Below, piece after piece: positions 58,074 through 64,000 of a DNA stretch of 64,000 nt. This DNA comes from Dyella lutea (GTDB lineage: Bacteria > Pseudomonadota > Gammaproteobacteria > Xanthomonadales > Rhodanobacteraceae), in NCBI RefSeq assembly GCF_024158035.1, contig NZ_JAMZEK010000002.1, positions 930,001-994,000 on the forward strand, in the 5' to 3' direction. The notes below the pieces were generated by a model. It did no database searches. It was not told the origin of the DNA and saw only the letters and a list, made by a program, of their open reading frames with translations. Each line of letters starts with the position of its first letter. Position 1 is the stretch's first letter. A program made the translations under genes and the position numbers.

Positions 58074-59342
58074 ATGACGAAGCAGTTGCGGGTGGCGGTG
58101 ATCGGCTACGGCAGCGGCGGGCAGGCGACGGCACTGCTGCTTTCGCGCGACGGTCACCGGGTGGAAGTGTTCGAGCGGGTACCGCAGCCGGGGCCGGTCG
58201 GCGCCGGTTTCCTGCTGCAGCCGGTGGGGTTGCGCGTGCTGTGGGAACTGGGCCTGCTCGACACCGTGCTGGCGCATGGCCGGCAGATCGGCCGGCTGTT
58301 CGGCGAGACCGTGGCCGGGCGAGCAGTGATGGACATGCGCTACGCGGAACTGGATGCGCGCCTGTTCGGCCTCGGCCTGCAGCGCGGCGCGCTGTTCCAG
58401 TTGCTCGACGCGGCGTGGCAATCCGGGCGCTGCCTGCATGCCGGGTGCGCGATCGTCGAGATCGATGTCGATGCCGGGCGACTGGTCGATGGCGAGGGCC
58501 GGGTTCACGACGGTTTCGATCTGGTGGTGGTCGCCGATGGTTCGGCTTCGTCGTTGCGCGGGCAGATCGCGCAGCCGGTGCTGGACCGGCCGTATTCGTG
58601 GGGCGCGCAGTGGTGCCTGGTCGATCAGGCGCAGTGGCCCTGGGTGGATGAATTGCGCCAGCGCTACGTGGCGGCGCGACGCATGGCCGGCATGCTGCCG
58701 GTGGGCACGCGGCCGGGCGATCCGGCACCGAAGATGAGCTTCTTCTGGAGTCTGCCGTCGGCGGCGCTGGACGCCGGGGGTGACGCGGAGGAGCCGTGGC
58801 GGACTGCGCTGGCGGCCGTGTGGTCCGAAGCGGCCGAGCGGCTGGTTGCGACATCGGTGCCGCAGGGACTGGCAGCCGCGCGCTATCGGGACACCGTGCA
58901 TCGGCAATGGCATCGCGGCCGTGCCGTGCTGCTGGGCGATGCCGCCCATGCGATGAGTCCGCAGCTCGGGCAAGGCGTCAACATGGCGCTGCTCGATGCG
59001 CTGGCCCTGCGCGACAGCCTGCGGCTCGGCGACAGCGTGTCCGAAGCGCTGGGCCGCTACCAGGCCGGGCGCCAGGCACACCTGGGCATCTACCATTTCT
59101 GGAGTCGCTGGCTCACGCCGCTGTTCCAGTCCGAACAGCGCCTCGGCCCGACCCTGCGCGACGCGCTGTTCCACCCGCTGTCGCGGATGCCCGGCGGTCG
59201 TGGCCAGATGCTGCGCGTGCTGACCGGCACCCGGCGCGGCTGGTGGGGCACGGTGGCGTTGCCGTCCGCGTTCCTGGCGAGGCTGGAGTCGTCGGCAGGC
59301 GGTGTTGTCGGCCACTCGCCCGAAGCGACCGGTCCGGGCTGA
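58074..59342 (+). CDS. FAD-dependent monooxygenase (PHBH-type fold)
   Basis: A 422-residue flavoprotein. The dinucleotide motif is VAVIGYGSGGQATALLLSRDGHRVEVFE (residues 6-34), with DGFDLVVVADGSASSLRG as the DG motif and RAVLLGDAAHAMSPQLGQGVNMALLDALAL as the GD motif. This order is that of class A flavin monooxygenases hydroxylating aromatic or other substrates. The substrate is unknown, and no aromatic degradation cluster is adjacent. ATG 58074 is preferred for its nearby G-rich site; an ATG at 58047 is possible. Confidence 0.88.
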   Translation: MTKQLRVAVIGYGSGGQATALLLSRDGHRVEVFERVPQPGPVGAGFLLQPVGLRVLWELGLLDTVLAHGRQIGRLFGETVAGRAVMDMRYAELDARLFGLGLQRGALFQLLDAAWQSGRCLHAGCAIVEIDVDAGRLVDGEGRVHDGFDLVVVADGSASSLRGQIAQPVLDRPYSWGAQWCLVDQAQWPWVDELRQRYVAARRMAGMLPVGTRPGDPAPKMSFFWSLPSAALDAGGDAEEPWRTALAAVWSEAAERLVATSVPQGLAAARYRDTVHRQWHRGRAVLLGDAAHAMSPQLGQGVNMALLDALALRDSLRLGDSVSEALGRYQAGRQAHLGIYHFWSRWLTPLFQSEQRLGPTLRDALFHPLSRMPGGRGQMLRVLTGTRRGWWGTVALPSAFLARLESSAGGVVGHSPEATGPG

Positions 59343-59487
59343 GTGCGGTCCGTGCCAGGCATTCATGCCTGGCAGGCACGAGTGATGTGACCGCCGGAGG
59401 GGTGGGGCTGTGGCGGGACACCCTCTACCCTGTGTCGCATCGGGTCCCGGATGTCCCGGAGCTCCCTCCCGTTCGGAAACATCTCCC

Positions 59488-60693
59488 ATGCCTCTGTCCG
59501 CCTTTCCCGAGGCGCCCGTGACGCTTCGTCGCGGCACCCTGTTCGCGATGGCGCTGGCCTGTGGCGCCGCCGTGGCGAACATCTATTACAACCAGCCGAT
59601 GCTCGGCATGATCGCCGCGCGGTTCCCTGCCGGCGGCGTGGCCGGACTGGTGGCGACCCTGACCCAGGTCGGCTACGCGCTGGGCCTGTTGTTGCTGCTG
59701 CCGCTGGGGGACCTGTTCGAGCGTCGGCGGTTGATCGTGGTGCAGTTCGTGGCCGTGGCCATCGCCTCGGCTGGCGCTGCGCTCGCGCCCGGCGCCTGGA
59801 CCCTGCTGGCCGCCTCGCTGGCGCTGGGGGCGGCATCCACCGTCGCCCAGCAGATCGTGCCGTTCGTGGCGATCCTGGCCGAGCCTTCGCGACGCGGTGC
59901 GGCTATCGGTTTCGTGATGAGCGGTCTGCTCACCGGCATCCTGTTCAGTCGTACGCTGGCCGGCTTCGTCGCCGAACATTTCGGCTGGCAGGCGATGTTC
60001 GGAGTGGCCGTGCCGATCGCCCTGGCCAGTGCGTTGCTGATGCGCTTGTGCCTGCCGGTGCATCGGGAGGGGCACGCGCTGCGTTACGGTGCGCTGCTGG
60101 CCTCGCTGGGCAAGCTGTGGCGGACCGAGCCGGTGCTGCGCCGCGCAGGTTTCACCCAGGGCATGCTGTTCGCCGCGTTCACCGCGTTCTGGACCATCCT
60201 GGCGTTGCGTCTGCAGCAGCCGCGCTTCCACCTCGGTCCGGACGTGGCCGGTCTGTTCGGCGCGGTCGGAGCGGTCGGCGTGGCGATGGCGCCACTGGCC
60301 GGGCGCATGGCCGACCGGCGCGGCCCCTACGTGGTGATCGCTCTCGGTACGTCGGTGTCGCTGCTGGCGTGGCTGGTGTTCGGGGTGTGGCCGTCGATCG
60401 TCGGCATGGTGGTCGGCGTGGTGCTGCTGGATTTCGGCGTGCAGGTGTCGCTGGTCTCGCACCAGCACCTGATCTACGGCCTGCACCCGGAGTACAAGAG
60501 CCGGCTCAATACCGTGTTCATGACCACGATGTTCTTCGGCGGCTCGCTCGGCTCGATCGGGGCGGCGTTCGCGTGGCATCACCTCGGCTGGTCCGGCGTC
60601 AGCCTGTTCGGCGGTGCGCTGGCACTGGTGGCGCTGGGCTCGCAGTGGCGTGCCCAGCGGCTGGAGCAGCAGCGCGTGGCGACGGTGAGCTGA
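59488..60693 (+). CDS. MFS transporter (YnfM/arabinose-efflux type)
   Basis: A 401-residue 12-helix protein. The signature ANIYYNQPMLGMIAARF in the first helix and GYALGLLLLLPLGDLFERRRL after helix 2 are hallmarks of the AraJ/YnfM drug-exporter-like group, as are RMADRRGPY and HPEYKSRLNTVFMTTMFFGGSLGS. The substrate is unknown. It follows the monooxygenase gene by 145 bp and could export its product, but this is conjecture. Confidence 0.87.
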   Translation: MPLSAFPEAPVTLRRGTLFAMALACGAAVANIYYNQPMLGMIAARFPAGGVAGLVATLTQVGYALGLLLLLPLGDLFERRRLIVVQFVAVAIASAGAALAPGAWTLLAASLALGAASTVAQQIVPFVAILAEPSRRGAAIGFVMSGLLTGILFSRTLAGFVAEHFGWQAMFGVAVPIALASALLMRLCLPVHREGHALRYGALLASLGKLWRTEPVLRRAGFTQGMLFAAFTAFWTILALRLQQPRFHLGPDVAGLFGAVGAVGVAMAPLAGRMADRRGPYVVIALGTSVSLLAWLVFGVWPSIVGMVVGVVLLDFGVQVSLVSHQHLIYGLHPEYKSRLNTVFMTTMFFGGSLGSIGAAFAWHHLGWSGVSLFGGALALVALGSQWRAQRLEQQRVATVS

Positions 60694-60758
60694 TTCCGGA
60701 CTTGCGTCCTGCCACCGATGTCGCCACCTCGAGTTTCGGGTGACGGGAGGCAGGCGAT

Positions 60759-61535
60759 ATGCGGAGCAGGGCGAGGCTGGGGTCGATGCTGGTCGTGATG
60801 CTGCTGGCGGTCTCGTCCGCGGCGGCCGGGCCGGCCGCAAGGCGGGTGCTGTTCGTCGGCAACAGCCTGACCTACGTGAACAATCTGCCGGCCGCGTTCG
60901 CGTCGCTGGCGCCTGTCGGTCAGCGGCTGTCGGTCGATGCCTTCGCCCGGCCGGGAGCGCGGTTGCAGGACGACCTCGGCGATCCGGAGCTGGCGCGCCT
61001 CCTGGCCAAAGGGAAGTACACCGACGTGGTGTTCCAGGAGCGGGGCGGCATCGCGGTATGCATGCCGCCGACCGCGCACTGCCGGGAGCTGGCTGCGGCC
61101 GCGCGGGCCAGTGACGCGCTTGCCCAGGCTGCTCGTGCCGGAGGCGCCCGCGTGTTCTATCTCGGCACCTGGCAGCTGAACCCGCAGGTCGAGCCGTGGC
61201 TGGTGCGCGGCGAGCGTCGTATCGCCACGCGGATGCGGGCGCACTACATCCCGATCGGCAGCGACTGGATCGCGTTGCGCTCCGCCCATCCCCGCGCGGA
61301 CTGGCTGGCAGCTGACGGCGAGCATCCCGGAAAGGCCACCACGGCGCTGCTCGCCGTGCGGACCTGGCAGGCCGTCACCGGGCATGCCGCCGCGCGGGTT
61401 CCGTGTGTCGGTGGGCCGCTCTACACGCACTCGCCCAGCGAGCATGGCTTTTTCCGGGTCGATCCGCTGGCCCGGCCGGTCATCTGCCTGGTGCCGGCAT
61501 CCCTGTTGCCCGCGCTGCGGGGGCGGTCCCGCTAG
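60759..61535 (+). CDS. Exported SGNH-hydrolase-like protein
   Basis: A 258-residue protein with a signal peptide (LVVMLLAVSSAAA). It shows SGNH block I RRVLFVGNSLTYVNNLPAAFASLA with Ser next to Leu-Thr, and a C-terminal DGEHPGKATTALLAVRTW carrying the Asp/His pair. Block III is unclear (FQERGG). It thus looks like a divergent SGNH/GDSL esterase whose activity is uncertain. Its C-terminus overlaps the stop of the convergent gene by 4 bp. Confidence 0.72.
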   Translation: MRSRARLGSMLVVMLLAVSSAAAGPAARRVLFVGNSLTYVNNLPAAFASLAPVGQRLSVDAFARPGARLQDDLGDPELARLLAKGKYTDVVFQERGGIAVCMPPTAHCRELAAAARASDALAQAARAGGARVFYLGTWQLNPQVEPWLVRGERRIATRMRAHYIPIGSDWIALRSAHPRADWLAADGEHPGKATTALLAVRTWQAVTGHAAARVPCVGGPLYTHSPSEHGFFRVDPLARPVICLVPASLLPALRGRSR

Positions 61536-61990
61536 TGCAGTACCGCAGGCCGGTCGAGCTGGCGCATGGCCGAGAGCGTGAGCACCAGTTCGCGGTAGCT
61601 GGCGGCGAGCTGCTCGTACAGCGCAGCGTAGGCGCGACGACTGGCGTCGGCAACGCCCTGGTAGGCGGAGCGGCCGATGTCGATGTAGTAGCCGACACTG
61701 ACGCGGCGTCGTTCCGCCAGTTGCGGGAACAGCCCGGCGACCAGCAGGCAGCGGTCGCCGACGTCGCGCAGCGAATCGGTGCGTGCCGTGCCGACCAGCT
61801 CGAGGGCGGCCAGCCAGTCCAGGCCATGGGTGTGGGAGAGCAGTTGCGCATCGCGCTGGAAACGCAGCAGCACGAAGACCAGATGGCTCTCGTGGGTCTC
61901 GTCCAGCGGGTGCCCGGCGTGCCGGGCGGCCTGCTGCACAAGTTCCTGCCAGACCTGCGCCGGCGTGCCGTGGTGGAATGCCTCGATCAT
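61532..61990 (-). CDS. Conserved helical protein of unknown function
   Basis: A 152-residue soluble protein predicted to be all helical. Notable segments are LVQQAARHAGHPLDETHESHLVFVLLRFQRDAQLLSHTHGLDWLAAL and LRDVGDRCLLVAGLFPQLAERRRVSVGYYIDIGRSAYQGVA. I recall similar uncharacterised proteins in Xanthomonadales, but no family name. Start ATG 61990; overlaps the convergent SGNH gene by 4 bp. Confidence 0.72.
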   Translation of the reverse strand: MIEAFHHGTPAQVWQELVQQAARHAGHPLDETHESHLVFVLLRFQRDAQLLSHTHGLDWLAALELVGTARTDSLRDVGDRCLLVAGLFPQLAERRRVSVGYYIDIGRSAYQGVADASRRAYAALYEQLAASYRELVLTLSAMRQLDRPAVLH

Positions 61991-62157
61991 GTCGCGTACC
62001 CCCTGTTGGTGCTCGACGGCTCGAGCCTACCGCCGGATCGGGGGAATTGCGCGGCAGCCGGCGGGGGCGATTGCTAACAGGTGGCGGAGGCGCGGAACGG
62101 GCGGGCTCCGGCGCAGGGTTGCGACGCCGTGGGTGCACGTCGCCGTCCCCTCTGCCG

Positions 62158-62183
62158 CACGCCCCGCCGGCCGGCGGGGCGTG
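62158..62183 (-). terminator. Perfect 26-bp GC palindrome after the DUF885 gene
   Basis: Arm CACGCCCCGCCGG and its exact complement, no spacer, 13-38 bp past the stop at 62196. It would fold into a stable hairpin but lacks a T-run; likely terminator or transcript-end stabiliser. Confidence 0.5.
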
Positions 62184-62195
62184 GATCGGCAAGGC

Positions 62196-63998
62196 TTACT
62201 GCGCGGTGGTGGCCCCGGGTTGGGTCCACAGCTTCGCTTCCACCGGACCGCCGAGCATCTGCTGGCGCACCAGCGGGATCGGCGGGCCGCCGTAGCTGAG
62301 GAACTGGTCGTGGAAGGCTTTCAGTGCATCCGGTCCCGGGTGCTTGGCCATCCAGTCCTGGCGCAGCTGCATAATCATCAGCTTGCCCAGCGTGTAGTTG
62401 AGATAGGCCGGGTCGTAGGTGCCGCGCGCCGCCTGCTGGCGGGCGCTGCCCGGGTCCTGGAAGGCTTGCTCGCGGAACATCTTCTCCGACTCGGCCATGC
62501 TCATGCCGCCGGTGTGCAGGCCGATCGCCGAGAGGTAGCGCACGTCGCGCAGCAGCGCATTGGTGAGCTGGCCGATGTGCACTTCCGGGGTGGCGCCGTC
62601 GACGCCCTGGTCGTACATCATCTCCTCGGCGTAGTGCGCCCAGCCCTCGGCATAGGCGTAGCCGACGAACAGCCGGCCGAACATCCATTGCGCCCGGTTG
62701 GCGTGCAGGAACTGCAGGAAGTGGCCCGGCCACACCTCGTGCGAGGAGACGAACAGCAGCGCGGCCTTGCCCGGCACGTAGGCGGCCTGGTCGGCCTTGC
62801 TCCAGTGCGGGTCGGGCGGGGCGATGTAGTAGACCGACGGCAGGTTCTTCTCGTACGGGCCGGGAATCTCGATGTAGGCGAAGTTCCAGCGGTTGAACGG
62901 CGGGGCCTCCTCCACCTTGGCCTGCTCGGTGCCGGGGATCGTGACCAGGTTCTTGTCGACGATGAACTGGCGCAGCCCGGCCAGCTGCTTGCGCGCGCCT
63001 TCGACCGCGCCGCCGGTGGGCTTGTCCGCGGCCTCCTTCGCCACGCAGGTAGCCAGCGACTTGCCGGGGGCGAACCGGTCGCAGGCGCTCTTGAGCGCGG
63101 CGAGGTTGCGCTTGAGGTCCGACTCGCCGACGGCCTTGAGCTGATCCAGCGGCAGGTCGACCCGCTCGGTGGCCTTGAGCATGGCGGCAAACTTGTCCGC
63201 GCCCAGCGCGAAGTCCTGGGTGGCGTGCGGCTTCTGTGCCTTCAGCCAGTCGGCCAGATCCTGTGCGGCCTTGATCGCCGCCGCATTGGCGGTCTTGAAG
63301 CGCGCCTGCAGGGCCGGCTCCTTCACGCTGGCGAAGATGCCCGGTACGTCCTTCTTGAAGAATGCCGCGTAGCCGCCGAAGGAATTGATGCCGAGCTCGA
63401 TGTAGGGAGCCGGCAGCGGCAGCTTCAGGTTCGCCTTCACCTGCGCCAGCGCGGTCGGCAGCGCCTCCTCGTAGCGCACGAAGGCCGCCATGCGGTCGGC
63501 CAGCGGCGCATAGGGCCGCGTCACGTACATGCTCGGCGAGAGATGGTCGGTATAGAAGGCCGGGTTGGAATAGGGGAAGCCGGACTGCTCCAGCCAGAAC
63601 AGCTGGCCGTCGATCACCGCCAGCACGTAGTCGCGATGGAAGCGGCCCTCGGCGTCGAGGCTATCGTCGGTGAAGGTGGCGAACTTGCTGCGCTCGTCGT
63701 GCAGCCACGTGGCCATCGCCTTCAGGCCGTTCGCGCTGTAGTCGGGGAGCCTGCCGTCGTACTCGTGCTTGCCGGCGTTGGCGGCGAATACCGGGTCATG
63801 GTCGAACATGCCCTGGATGAAGCCGTCCACCGCAGTGGCCAGTTCGGCGTCACGATGGGAGAGCGGCTTGGCGGCTGTGGTGGCCGCCGGCGTCGGCGCG
63901 GTGGCCGAATGGGGTGGTGGAGCCTTGTCCTGCGAGCAGCCGACCAGCAGCGTGGCGGCGATGACGGCGGACAGCGTGAGCGTGCGCAACGGTTGCAT
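62196..63998 (-). CDS. DUF885 family lipoprotein, putative zinc peptidase
   Basis: A 600-residue lipoprotein. The lipobox LLVGC is at residues 17-21. Residues 55-590 are the all-helical DUF885 domain. A zinc-type motif LFVSSHEVWPGHFLQ (H420, E421, H426, longer spaced than HExxH) and AEGWAHYAEEMM give probable metal ligands, so a carboxypeptidase-like activity is plausible though unproven for most members. The Asp after the lipobox Cys position is not present (CSQD), consistent with outer-membrane sorting. The gene is complete and starts at ATG 63998, at the window edge. Confidence 0.88.
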   Translation of the reverse strand: MQPLRTLTLSAVIAATLLVGCSQDKAPPPHSATAPTPAATTAAKPLSHRDAELATAVDGFIQGMFDHDPVFAANAGKHEYDGRLPDYSANGLKAMATWLHDERSKFATFTDDSLDAEGRFHRDYVLAVIDGQLFWLEQSGFPYSNPAFYTDHLSPSMYVTRPYAPLADRMAAFVRYEEALPTALAQVKANLKLPLPAPYIELGINSFGGYAAFFKKDVPGIFASVKEPALQARFKTANAAAIKAAQDLADWLKAQKPHATQDFALGADKFAAMLKATERVDLPLDQLKAVGESDLKRNLAALKSACDRFAPGKSLATCVAKEAADKPTGGAVEGARKQLAGLRQFIVDKNLVTIPGTEQAKVEEAPPFNRWNFAYIEIPGPYEKNLPSVYYIAPPDPHWSKADQAAYVPGKAALLFVSSHEVWPGHFLQFLHANRAQWMFGRLFVGYAYAEGWAHYAEEMMYDQGVDGATPEVHIGQLTNALLRDVRYLSAIGLHTGGMSMAESEKMFREQAFQDPGSARQQAARGTYDPAYLNYTLGKLMIMQLRQDWMAKHPGPDALKAFHDQFLSYGGPPIPLVRQQMLGGPVEAKLWTQPGATTAQ

Positions 63999-64000
63999 GG

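Overview
The window is a gene-dense, high-GC chromosomal stretch from a gammaproteobacterium. Its gene families point to the Xanthomonadales, most likely the Rhodanobacteraceae (Rhodanobacter/Dyella/Frateuria-like): a Xanthomonas-style TonB-dependent carbohydrate locus, an alpha-amino acid ester hydrolase, DUF4087, DUF885 and AIM24 proteins, a class II copper nitrite reductase and many GGDEF proteins. This placement is inferred from gene content. No rRNA, tRNA, CRISPR array, insertion sequence or prophage was recognised.

Layout. 1-1.6 kb: the 5' end of a MarR-type regulator (minus strand) behind a promoter with two identical palindromes, then a class V aminotransferase. 1.7-12.8 kb: a beta-glucan utilisation locus. 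A TonB-dependent receptor, a six-hairpin glycosidase-like protein, a GH3 beta-glucosidase and a GH16 glucanase run leftward; a LacI-type regulator and an MFS permease run rightward; two LacI-type palindromes lie between. 12.8-25.3 kb: housekeeping and accessory genes (AIM24, DUF4087, TrmY-like methyltransferase, MtfA peptidase, di-haem cytochrome c, amino acid ester hydrolase, SDR with divergent LysR, DUF2189). 25.3-28.8 kb: a denitrification module with a three-domain NirK, an outer-membrane beta-barrel and an FNR/DNR-type box.

28.8-48 kb is rich in cyclic-di-GMP genes: a MASE2-GGDEF cyclase next to an HD-GYP phosphodiesterase, an HDOD protein, a proline-rich GGDEF protein and two tandem TPR-GGDEF paralogues. 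Among them lie two glutamine-rich secreted proteins (one with 42-bp coding repeats), a LysR/isochorismatase pair, AraC/VOC/DUF1801 genes, an MHS transporter, an M61 peptidase and a GDSL esterase.

The most unusual locus is at 47.9-49.2 kb. A tetrapyrrole-methylase-fold protein with the signatures of borosin alpha-N-methyltransferases is followed by a 93-residue peptide with a borosin-binding-like N-terminus, a hydrophobic candidate core and a strongly acidic tail. I read this as a split borosin RiPP system, apparently linked to a periplasmic peroxiredoxin upstream and a TPR-GGDEF protein downstream.

49.2-64 kb: an ArsR/SRPBCC pair with a predicted leaderless promoter, a chemoreceptor with a sigma-28-type promoter, an archaeal-type methyltransferase, a fused fatty acid kinase (DhaL plus DegV) directly followed by plsY (a route from free fatty acid to acyl-phosphate to lysophosphatidate), a flavin monooxygenase, an MFS exporter, an SGNH protein and a DUF885 lipoprotein.
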